Origin: Macrostomum hystrix
Taxonomy: Eukaryota; Platyhelminthes; Macrostomidae
Direction of reading: 5' to 3'
DNA: 64,000 nt
Assembly: GCA_950097015.1 (NCBI GenBank)
Contig: CATNEN010000038.1
Coordinates: 25,457,001 to 25,521,000 of the forward strand
Shown here: piece by piece, positions 22,080 through 32,362 of the stretch
Layout of the letters: each line of letters begins with the position of its first letter
How positions within the stretch are numbered: position 1 is the stretch's first letter
Notes under the pieces: generated by a model
What the model saw: only the letters and a program-made list of their open reading frames with translations
The model's database searches: none
What the model was told of the DNA's origin: nothing
Translations under genes and position numbers: made by a program

Positions 22080-22560
22080 CCTCTTCTCTTCTCTCCTCTC
22101 CTCTCTCCTCTCCTCTCCTCTCCTCTCCTCTCCTCTCCTCTCTACTCTCCTCTCTCCTCTCCTCTCCTCTCCTCTCCTCTCCTCTCTACTCTCCTCTCTC
22201 CTCTCCTCTCCTCTCCTCTCTCCTCTCCTCTCCTCTCCTCTCCCCTCTCCTCTCTACTCTCCTCTCTCGTCTCCCCTCTTCTCTCCTCTCTACTATCCTC
22301 TCTCCTCTCCTCTCCCCTCTCCTCTTCTCTCTCCTCTCCTCTCCTCTCTCCTCTCCTCTCCTCTCCTCTCCTCTCCTCTCCTCTCCTCTCTACTTTTCTC
22401 TTTTCTCTCCTCTCTCGTCTCCTCTCTTCTCTCCTCTCTCGTCTCCTCTCTCCTCTCCTCTCCCCTCTCGTCTTCTCTCTACTCTTCTTTCCTCGCATAT
22501 TACCTTCTTCTCTCATCTTCTATCTTTTCTCCCGTTATCTCTATCCCTGCATTTTTTCTC
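22080..22560. repeat. Polypyrimidine (CTCTC)n tract
   Basis: About 480 bp of almost uninterrupted C/T on the plus strand (ctctcctctcctctc with rare a/g). It has mirror symmetry and is a candidate triplex-forming sequence. Confidence 0.97.
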
Positions 22561-23070
22561 TCCCCTCTCATCAAATTTGCAGATAGTTGCCCCCACAGAA
22601 TCAAAATCGTGCTTAGAGACTTGCAATACAAAACGAAAGCAATTTTTTTCATTTATCAAATCCCATGCAGACTAAAATGCGCGAGCTATGAGTATTAAGC
22701 AGCGAAAATTGTTTGCAAGCTCACAGACCATGCAATCAAAACAGATAGTTTAGCAATAGTAAATCAAACAGCTTTTTTCACAGAAAAGACGAAAATGCAC
22801 AGCTAGCTCAGTGTAACAAAATGATTTTCATTAGCGGAAGTCATTTTCTAGCTTCGGAGTTTAAAAAAATAGTGAAGCCTAAATGGCATAATAATACTGC
22901 GGATTCTGTATTGCAATTCTGAATACTTGGAAAACTTTAGAGCAGTTAAATATAATCGACTTTAGACTAATTATTCAATGGTTTACATTACACCAAAGTC
23001 GGATTCATTGCCAATTTTTTATTAATTTTACTAACAAAAATATTTTATATGAATTCCAACAATATAACAT
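22561..23070. other. Intergenic AT-rich; no gene seen
   Basis: No ORF or recognisable element of note. Confidence 0.5.
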
Positions 23071-23074
23071 AACG

Positions 23075-23410
23075 AACGAGCTTTGGATTTCTGATGGAGA
23101 GGTCGCGAGTTCGATTCTCATGCAGTCAAAGACCATTAGCTTCTACAGTTCACGGACTGAACAGCTGTACACAGTCTTAAATAGCCATAATAATTGAAGG
23201 AGGGCTGCGGGCAGTGGCACATCATTTGGTGACAGCCAGGAGGCAATTTCGCTGACTCCTGAGCACACACGCACACAGATACTGTACACAGGCAGACGCT
23301 CACACAGGTGTGTACATCTGCCCTGACTTTCTCATCATCAGGCAGTGTACACTCTCACTGCGCCTTGGAGGTTGGCCCTCAAGGGCGTAAATTGCACGAC
23401 AAGCCCCCAA
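23075..23410 (+). repeat. SINE-like interspersed repeat, copy B
   Basis: A tRNA 3'-half-like head (gtcgcgagttcgattctc, B-box-like, about 23101) is followed by a tail that matches copy A (gggctgcgggcagtggcaca ... gttggccctcaagggcg). Compared with copy A, the head lies on the other side and in the other orientation. Confidence 0.7.
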
Positions 23411-23588
23411 GCCTTCTCGTACGGTCTGAAATTCAAACTCAACACTCGAATCGCTGGGACTCTTCCATTTATAGTTATTCGTAGCCAGACAGCATAAATT
23501 AGTGCCAGAATAAGCAACCCCCAGTCCATGGATTGAACAGCAGAATGCTACTTAGAATAGATGCAATCTAATAAAGCTGTCCTTTAGT

Positions 23589-24746
23589 TTACTGGGGATG
23601 CGGTATGTACACTGCCTGCAAGCCAGGGGGCCCAGACAGGACATCAGCGTCCACCAGCCGACTGTTGATCAGCAGCCGCAGTCGCGACACAAATGAATAA
23701 ACACGGCGCAGGCTGTTGCAGTCGGCCACTTTTCGAGCGCAGCGAAACCTGTCGCTGTGAATTTCAAACACGCACCTGCTGAAATACCTGTCCGTGTAGC
23801 CAGCGGACAGGAATTGCTCGGGACGATTCGGCCCGGCAATCAAATATGGACCGAACGGTCGCTGCCGCAGCGGATAAACATCGTCGTAGTTGAATCTGAA
23901 GGGCCATTCCGGTCGAAGAAAATGGCCGCCAAGCACGCGACCAAAGAACAAGTCGACAAAGAACCGGCACTGCTTCGCGTCCGGCAATCCTCGGCAGAGA
24001 ATGTCCAATCGCCAGTGCTGATTGGTCAGCTCGGTGTCAACAAATCGATAATCGTCCAGCTTAGATAATTCGTTCAGTAGGTCGCGAATCTCGTCTTTCT
24101 GATCTTCGCGCACCATGAAATCGACATCGTCGTCCCACGGGATGACGCCGAAGTGTCGGCCGGAGCCAATCAGACTGCCGTCGGTCAGAAAAAGTTCTAG
24201 GCCGCGTTGGGAGAAATTCCCGGCCAGACTGTGCAGCACGTTGTACACCTCGGAGAGATCCTCGGGCGTGAAGGATCGATTGAAACAGCTGGTTGATCCG
24301 GTCCTGAAGGCGTCAGCAGCCAACGAATCTGGCGTATCAGGAAACAGTGCCGACAAGCAAGCGGCAGAAAGGCCGACAGGTGCAGCCGGTGTTGTCAGTC
24401 GAACATAGATAGGACCATCGATGGTGTTCAACAGCTCCCTGCTGTGACTTCCGGTTAGCAACAGTCCGAGCAGGGTGTCCGACTCGTTGACGCACTCGAC
24501 TCGCCTCAGCATGCCCGGCGAGGGTCCAAGGTCGCCTCGGCCGGTGAAGTACAGTACCAGGCGTCGCATTATGGAGCCACACGAGTTCGTTGAGCTGCAG
24601 CTAGCGAAGCTGCCGCCTGAGTCGTCAGCTGAGCTGTGGCTGCCAGTATCCAGACTGCTCAGTCTGAGCTGCAGGAGCCAATAGACTGTGAGCAGGCCGA
24701 TTGCGCAAGCCATAATAATTGACAATCGCGAGCGTTTGCGAACCAT
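23589..24746 (-). CDS. LicD/fukutin-family Golgi protein (single exon)
   Basis: 385 aa from the ATG at 24746; upstream in-frame codons lack another ATG. The N-terminus is short and basic (MVRKRSRLS), then a single membrane anchor (about residues 10-28, IIMACAIGLLTVYWLLQL), so a type II Golgi/ER protein with a lumenal domain. The LicD core is clear: FLTDGSLIGSGRHFG followed by VIPWDDDVDFMV (around residues 185-215). The DxD-type acidic cluster is the expected metal and nucleotide-sugar site of this nucleotidyltransferase-fold family. Fukutin and FKRP transfer ribitol-phosphate onto alpha-dystroglycan glycans; the exact substrate here is unknown. N-glycosylation sequons (NES, NRS, NFS) and several cysteines fit a secretory protein. 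No introns and no internal repeats. Confidence 0.85.
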   Translation of the reverse strand: MVRKRSRLSIIMACAIGLLTVYWLLQLRLSSLDTGSHSSADDSGGSFASCSSTNSCGSIMRRLVLYFTGRGDLGPSPGMLRRVECVNESDTLLGLLLTGSHSRELLNTIDGPIYVRLTTPAAPVGLSAACLSALFPDTPDSLAADAFRTGSTSCFNRSFTPEDLSEVYNVLHSLAGNFSQRGLELFLTDGSLIGSGRHFGVIPWDDDVDFMVREDQKDEIRDLLNELSKLDDYRFVDTELTNQHWRLDILCRGLPDAKQCRFFVDLFFGRVLGGHFLRPEWPFRFNYDDVYPLRQRPFGPYLIAGPNRPEQFLSAGYTDRYFSRCVFEIHSDRFRCARKVADCNSLRRVYSFVSRLRLLINSRLVDADVLSGPPGLQAVYIPHPQ

Positions 24747-24785
24747 TCTTGTCTGTGCAGTTTTAAGCTGTTGACAATCTAACAA

Positions 24786-25735
24786 TCAACCCGTTTTGTC
24801 ATCATCTGTGATCTGTCTTCTGCGAACTTTGGATTTCTTGTCAACTTTAACCCAGTCCAGTCGGCCTCTGCTCTGCTGGCGGTCGGCTAAATCATGAGCC
24901 AATGGCATCGCGCAGCTGGCTGACTGACGAATCGCCAAAAGCCGCTGGTGTCTTTTGCGGAGTCCACGGCTGCGATTTGAATGCTTCAATGAGCATTGTG
25001 AAGATTTTAGTTTGAAGCATTTTGCTTTCGATTTTTATTACAGGCTCCAGTTCCAGCGGTTGTAGTTTTGAACAACCTGAATGTGATGTCCGGAGTTCGA
25101 ATCTCAGACCATAGAGAACGTATTAATTTGTGTCCTCGAAATTGTCATGTAGTAAATGTTGGCCCTGAAGGGCGTGAATTGCACAACTGGCATAAGTTTG
25201 CTTTCTATCCACGAGTAAATTGAAGCCCAGTAGTTACAGCTATGGACTTTTAGCTATATAGGTCGTGGTTTCGAATCACTGGTCACAAAAATCTAGTATA
25301 GTGTCCTTTACAGCGAGATATTTAATTCCCAGCTATAATACGCTCGTATATGTTTCATTTCTCGTACCCATCTATATTAACGGTTTAGCCCCAAAACCGT
25401 GAAATATTAGTTAAACACATGCGCCGAGTTTCTTTGGTCTCAGATGCGCATAAAATCCCAGGAAGTCTAGCGGACGCCAGGCGAATTGCTTATTTATGAA
25501 AGCAGCATATTTGATGACATTGAAACCGTGACTCTAGCGGCCAGTGCGAGCTTCAGTGCGTGACACATGCCCTGATAAAACTGCAAATAGTGTTCAGTCT
25601 CTATACAGAAACTGCATGCTTGCCATCCCCTATGGCCTGCGTGATAATAGTATGATGGACACATGTATTGGTAAATAGATGGCTATATGTAACTCATATT
25701 TGGGTAGATAAATAAATAAACGCGTGAGTTTATTT
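24786..25735. other. Intergenic, with SINE-like fragment (copy C)
   Basis: No gene. 25040-25190 resembles the SINE-like family: gtccggagttcgaatctc is B-box-like and ttggccctgaagggcgtga matches the tails of copies A and B. A second tRNA-like 3' half (ggtcgtggtttcgaatcac) lies near 25262. Confidence 0.55.
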
Positions 25736-25739
25736 CATC

Positions 25740-26112
25740 TAAATAGATAGGTATTTAGATGGTAGATAGATTGATAGTTGGATAGATAGATAATTGGTAA
25801 ATAGATGGCTAGGTAACTAGAAGGTGGGTAGACATTTGGGTAGATAGATGGATAGATGGGTGGGTAGATAGATGGGTGGGTAGATAGTTGAGTGGGTAGA
25901 TAGTTAGGTGGGTAGATAGTTAGGTGGGTAGATAGTTGGGTGGGTAGATAGATGGGTGAGCAGATAGATGGGTGAGTAGACAGATGGGTGAGTAGACAGA
26001 TGGGTGAGCAGATAGATGGGTGAGCAGATAGATGGGTGAGCAGATAGATGGGTGGGTAGATAGGCGTGTGGGTAGATAGACGGATGGGCAAGTAAATGTG
26101 TGTGTAGATAAG
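25740..26112. repeat. Tandem gatagatgggtg repeat
   Basis: Irregular gatagatgggtgggta and cagatagatgggtgag units, period about 16 bp in the regular middle part, grading into simple gata/taga at the left. Confidence 0.94.
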
Positions 26113-26970
26113 ATAGACGCTCCCCAGCCTCCAGCTGTCCTAACTGAGCCAGCTGAATAATTGGGGACAAATTGGGCGCGAGTGGCACAGCTATAGCGAG
26201 AAGAGGCCAATTTCACCCAGGCGAACGGCTGGCCCAAGGCGCCACACCAGGACAGGCTACCATGTGGACACTGCAAGCATGTGGACACAAAGTGCGGTTG
26301 AAAATTCATTTTTTTGGCAGAAAATTTCTGGACTCGAGAAAGCACGATAGGCTGCAACAGCGTTTTGGCATTTTGCATTCCTTCGGTGCCTCCCAGCTCC
26401 CTATCTCTAGATCCCCACCAATATACCCTCGGCCTCTCATTCCGCTTTGGGATTTTTCTAATCTAATTTCTTAGTCGCATTTTCTATCCTTCGCTATGTA
26501 GGGGGAGGGGTGTGCGTGGTCGCTGAAATTGAGAACAGATGTAAAAAGAAACCAATAAGACCCTAATCAGAGACTCATGGCTCATACACACTCACACATA
26601 TATATATGTATATATCAATAAATACAGTCAAATGGTCAAATAGCTGCCCCCTGTAGCTTAATATGTGCGAGTACATATTCCCAATAATTAACATATCCCA
26701 TAAACAGGGAACAGTGTGGGTACCCATTCTTAGACGGATAATATTAAGGGCTCAAATCCCAAAAGTCAGATGTAAATTAGATGGTACGCATATAGCTCTA
26801 TCCTTCATCGTTAATGAAAGATTCTTAAACCGCAACACACACACACACACACCATAATTCCCAGTAGGATATGTCAACCAGGCCTGATATAATTGGTCAT
26901 GAGTTTAATGGCAGTTAATGGTCGTAACAGCACGACCATCATGGCTTAGAGTGGGCGCGCGCTATGCAAT
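26113..26970. other. Intergenic; no gene seen
   Basis: Short simple repeats only: (ta)n near 26600 and (ca)n at about 26836. No supported gene. Confidence 0.5.
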
Positions 26971-26974
26971 GAGA

Positions 26975-29900
26975 GCTAAAGTACGTGGATTGCTAGTCTA
27001 GCCTCAGTGGATGAAGGATTAGAATGGATTGCTAGTCTAGCCTCAGTGGATGAAGGATTAGAATGGATTGCTAGTCTAGCCTCAGTGGGTGAAGGATTAG
27101 AATGGATTGCTAGTCTAGCCTCAGTGGATGAAGGATTAGAATGGATTGCTAGTCTAGCCTCAGTGGATGAAGGATTAGAATGGATTGCTAGTCTAGCCTC
27201 AGTGGGTGAAGGATTAGAATGGATTGCTAGTCTAGCCTCAGTGGATGAAGGATTAGAATGGATTGCTAGTCTAGCCTCAGTGGATGAAGGATTAGAATGG
27301 ATTGCTAGTCTAGCCTCAGTGGATGAAGGATCAGAATGGATTGCTAGTCTAGCCTCAGTGGATGAAGGATTAGAATGGATTGCTAGTCTAGCCTCAGAGG
27401 ATGAAGGATTAGAATGGATTGCTAGTCTAGCCTCAGTGGATGAAGGATTAGAATGGATTGCTAGTCTAGCCTCAGTGGATGAAGGATTAGAATGGATTGC
27501 TAGTCTAGCCTCAGTGGATGAAGGATTAGAATGGATTGCTAGTCTAGCCTCAGTGGATGAAGGATTAGAATGGATTGCTAGTCTAGCCTCAGTGGGTGAA
27601 GGATTAGAATGGATTGCTAGTCTAGCCTCAGTGGATGTAGGATTAGAATGGAATGCTAGTCTAGCCTCAGTGGATGAAGGATCAGAATGGATTGCTAGTC
27701 TAGCCTCAGTGGATGTAGGATTAGAATGGAATGCTAGTCTAGCCTCAGTGGATGTAGGATTAGAATGGATTGCTAGTCTAGCCTCAGTGGATGTAGGATT
27801 AGAATGGATTGCTAGTCTAACCTCAGTGGGTGAAGGATTAGAATGGATTGCTAGTCTAGCCTCAGTGGGTGAAGGATTAGAATGGATTGCTAGTCTAGCC
27901 TCAGTGGGTGAAGGATCAGAATGGATTGCTAGTCTAGCCTGAGAGGATGCAGGATTAGAATGGATTGCTAGTCTAGCCTCAGTGGATGAAGGATCAGAAT
28001 GGATTGCTAGTCTAGCCTCAGTGGATGAAGGATTAGAATGGATTGCTAGTCTAGCCTCAGTGGATGAAGGATTAGAATGGATTGCTAGTCTAGCCTCAGT
28101 GGATGAAGGATTAGAATGGATTGCTAGTCTAGCCTCAGTGGGTGAAGGATTAGAATGGATTGCTAGTCTAGCCTCAGTGGATGAAGGATTAGAATGGATT
28201 GCTAGTCTAGCCTCAGTGGATGAAGGATTAGAATGGATTGCTAGTCTAGCCTCAGTGGATGAAGGATTAGAATGGATTGCTAGTCTAGCCTCAGTGGATG
28301 AAGGATCAGAATGGATTGCTAGTCTAGCCTCAGTGGATGAAGGATCAGAATGGATTGCTAGTCTAGCCTCAGTGGGTGAAGGATTAGAATGGATTGCTAG
28401 TCTAGCCTCAGTGGGTGAAGGATTAGAATGGATTGCTAGTCTAGCCTCAGTGGGTGAAGGATTAGAATGGATTGCTAGTCTAGCCTCAGTGGGTGAAGGA
28501 TTAGAATGGATTGCTAGTCTAGCCTCAGTGGATGAAGGATTAGAATGGATTGCTAGTCTAGCCTCAGTGGATGAAGGATCAGAATGGATTGCTAGTCTAG
28601 CCTCAGTGGATGAAGGATTAGAATGGATTGCTAGTCTAGCCTCAGTGGATGAAGGATTAGAATGGATTGCTAGTCTAGCCTCAGTGGATGAAGGATTAGA
28701 ATGGATTGCTAGTCTAGCCTCAGTGGATGAAGGATCAGAATGGATTGCTAGTCTAGCCTCAGTGGATGAAGGATTAGAATGGATTGCTAGTCTAGCCTCA
28801 GTGGATGAAGGATTAGAATGGATTGCTAGTCTAGCCTCAGTGGATGAAGGATTAGAATGGATTGCTAGTCTAGCCTCAGTGGATGAAGGATTAGAATGGA
28901 TTGCTAGTCTAGCCTCAGTGGATGAAGGATCAGAATGGATTGCTAGTCTAGCCTCAGTGGATGAAGGATCAGAATGGATTGCTAGTCTAGCCTCAGTGGA
29001 TGTAGGATTAGAATGGAATGCTAGTCTAGCCTCAGTGGATGAAGGATTAGAATGGATTGCTAGTCTAGCCTCAGTGGATGAAGGATTAGAATGGATTGCT
29101 AGTCTAGCCTCAGTGGATGAAGGATCAGAATGGATTGCTAGTCTAGCCTCAGTGGATGAAGGATTAGAATGGATTGCTAGTCTAGCCTCAGTGGATGAAG
29201 GATTAGAATGGATTGCTAGTCTAGCCTCAGTGGATGAAGGATTAGAATGGATTGCTAGTCTAGCCTCAGTGGATGAAGGATTAGAATGGATTGCTAGTCT
29301 AGCCTCAGTGGATGAAGGATCAGAATGGATTGCTAGTCTAGCCTCAGTGGATGAAGGATCAGAATGGATTGCTAGTCTAGCCTCAGTGGATGTAGGATTA
29401 GAATGGAATGCTAGTCTAGCCTCAGTGGATGAAGGATCAGAATGGATTGCTAGTCTAGCCTCAGTGGATGTAGGATTAGAATGGAATGCTAGTCTAGCCT
29501 CAGTGGGTGAAGGATCAGAATGGATTGCTAGTCTAGCCTCAGTGGATGAAGGATCAGAATGGATTGCTAGTCTAGCCTCAGTGGATGTAGGATTAGAATG
29601 GAATGCTAGTCTAGCCTCAGTGGGTGAAGGATCAGAATGGATTGCTAGTCTAGCCTGAGAGGATGAAGGATTAGAATGGATTGCTAGTCTAGCCTCAGTG
29701 GATGTAGGATTAGAATGGATTGCTAGTCTAGCCTCAGTGGATGTAGGATTAGAATGGATTGCTAGTCTAACCTCAGTGGGTGAAGGATTAGAATGGATTG
29801 CTAGTCTAGCCTCAGTGGGTGAAGGATTAGAATGGATTGCTAGTCTAGCCTCAGTGGGTGAAGGATCAGAATGGATTGCTAGTCTAGCCTGAGAGGATGC

Positions 29901-31245
29901 AGGATTAGAATGGATTGCTAGTCTAGCCTCAGTGGATGAAGGATCAGAATGGATTGCTAGTCTAGCCTCAGTGGATGAAGGATTAGAATGGATTGCTAGT
30001 CTAGCCTCAGTGGATGAAGGATTAGAATGGATTGCTAGTCTAGCCTCAGTGGATGAAGGATTAGAATGGATTGCTAGTCTAGCCTCAGTGGGTGAAGGAT
30101 TAGAATGGATTGCTAGTCTAGCCTCAGTGGATGAAGGATTAGAATGGATTGCTAGTCTAGCCTCAGTGGATGAAGGATTAGAATGGATTGCTAGTCTAGC
30201 CTCAGTGGATGAAGGATTAGAATGGATTGCTAGTCTAGCCTCAGTGGGTGAAGGATCAGAATGGATTGCTAGTCTAGCCTGAGAGGATGCAGGATTAGAA
30301 TGGATTGCTAGTCTAGCCTCAGTGGATGAAGGATCAGAATGGATTGCTAGTCTAGCCTCAGTGGGTGAAGGATTAGAATGGATTGCTAGTCTAGCCTCAG
30401 TGGGTGAAGGATCAGAATGGATTGCTAGTCTAGCCTGAGAGGATGCAGGATTAGAATGGATTGCTAGTCTAGCCTCAGAGGATGCAGGGTTAGAATGGAT
30501 TGCTAGTCTAACCTCAGTGGGTGAAGGATTAGAATGGATTGCTAGTCTAGCCTCAGTGGGTGAAGGATTAGAATGGATTGCTAGTCTAGCCTCAGTGGGT
30601 GAAGGATCAGAATGGATTGCTAGTCTAGCCTGAGAGGATGCAGGATTAGAATGGATTGCTAGTCTAGCCTCAGTGGATGAAGGATCAGAATGGATTGCTA
30701 GTCTAGCCTCAGTGGATGAAGGATTAGAATGGATTGCTAGTCTAGCCTCAGTGGATGAAGGATTAGAATGGATTGCTAGTCTAGCCTCAGTGGATGAAGG
30801 ATTAGAATGGATTGCTAGTCTAGCCTCAGTGGGTGAAGGATTAGAATGGATTGCTAGTCTAGCCTCAGTGGATGAAGGATTAGAATGGATTGCTAGTCTA
30901 GCCTCAGTGGATGAAGGATTAGAATGGATTGCTAGTCTAGCCTCAGTGGATGAAGGATTAGAATGGATTGCTAGTCTAGCCTCAGTGGGTGAAGGATCAG
31001 AATGGATTGCTAGTCTAGCCTGAGAGGATGCAGGATTAGAATGGATTGCTAGTCTAGCCTCAGTGGATGAAGGATCAGAATGGATTGCTAGTCTAGCCTC
31101 AGTGGGTGAAGGATTAGAATGGATTGCTAGTCTAGCCTCAGTGGGTGAAGGATCAGAATGGATTGCTAGTCTAGCCTGAGAGGATGCAGGATTAGAATGG
31201 ATTGCTAGTCTAGCCTCAGAGGATGCAGGGTTAGAATGGATTTGG
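26975..31245. repeat. 39-bp minisatellite with 741-bp higher-order repeat, about 109 copies
   Basis: The 39-bp unit reads gattgctagtctagcctca followed by gtggatgaaggattagaatg. Variants are gggtg, gatca, gatgta, and a tgagaggatgcagg form that creates a TGA. These TGA units fall at 29892 and 30633, 30282 and 31023, and 30436 and 31177: all exactly 741 bp (19 units) apart. Another pair, 27942 and 29892, is 1950 bp (50 units) apart. Large blocks therefore duplicated as units. Plus-strand ORFs up to 558 codons result from a unit of 13 codons; no promoter, splice signal or unique flanking coding sequence supports a gene. Confidence 0.97.
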
Positions 31246-32362
31246 ACTGCGAGTTAAAAATGCACAAGGATTCAATGCAAAACACGACCCTAAAATCTGC
31301 ATGGATCGTAACACACAACGGCCCTGTCACTGCAAAAAGGCTGTCTAGATGCTGTCGAATGTAGGTTTGCTTCAATAAGCACAGTCAGATAAAGCAAAGC
31401 TAAATTAAATCAGAGTATCAATTATCAGCGAATTTTTGCTAATGCAAAACCAAACACTCTAATTACAGGGCAACATTGTTAATAGCTAAGTTTACCAACG
31501 AAAAACGGAGCAAAAATTCGAGAAAAAGCTGATCAAATTGAATCAACCAATCAATTGGTTAACAATTATTTACTCTTAAAGTAGGTGGCAAATATTAAAC
31601 TAATTAAGTTCCAATTAAAGCAGATGAACCTTATTATTTGTATATTTATGTTTTTATTGACAATTTTAATATTAGAATTATAACTAGAGTAAAAAAACTG
31701 TTTTAGAGACAGTTTTTTTTTCAAAGAACAGATTGAAGCAGTCATGAATTCTGAATCTGTGAGTAACACAGAATGCAGAGCAATATGAAATAACATAAGG
31801 AATTCATCTTTGTATGCACAAACTCGGTTGAATGTACTGTAAAAAGTTAGTGTAGTTACTGTAGGAAATAGAACTTTGAGTTCGTTCAAACATTCTTAGA
31901 AATTCCAGCCTACGAGCTTTCGATGCTATTTTTAGCAAGCAAGTATTTCCCAAATTTGATTGGCTAGAACAATATATACTATTTTTAGATGGATTCCCTA
32001 ATTTTTATTGGCTAGCAAAAGAGATTCTCCTAGGCTATTTTTAGCAACCACTAGTAAAGGATGCCTATAGTCACTATGCTTGGATTTCAATGGTCTGCAC
32101 TGCAATGACATGCAATTAAAAGTAAAGTAACCAATCAGATTGCATAAATAAATGCTGTCTTACAAACTTATAACGGCGACAACAATACAGCAAAACACTA
32201 AATAAACAAAACTGATTTAAACTGATTAACATTTTTGTTGAGTAATAAGAAGCAACTGTACAAGCAACTCAAAAGATTGGCATAGCAACAAGAATTGAAT
32301 AGGAAAATTGGGACAGAGCAATATTAGTTAAGCCGGAATTTAGATAATTAATTTTCGGTGCG
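31246..32362. other. AT-rich 3' flank of RS-rich gene
   Basis: No gene seen. It probably includes the 3' UTR of the RS-rich gene, close to 32362. Repeated gctatttttagc motifs occur at about 31925-32045. Confidence 0.5.

Noticed and set aside
27007-31023. Series of 64-558 aa plus-strand ORFs over the 39-bp array
   Set aside because: The unit is 13 codons; the frame is broken by TGA in variant units and there is no sign of selection on the frame.
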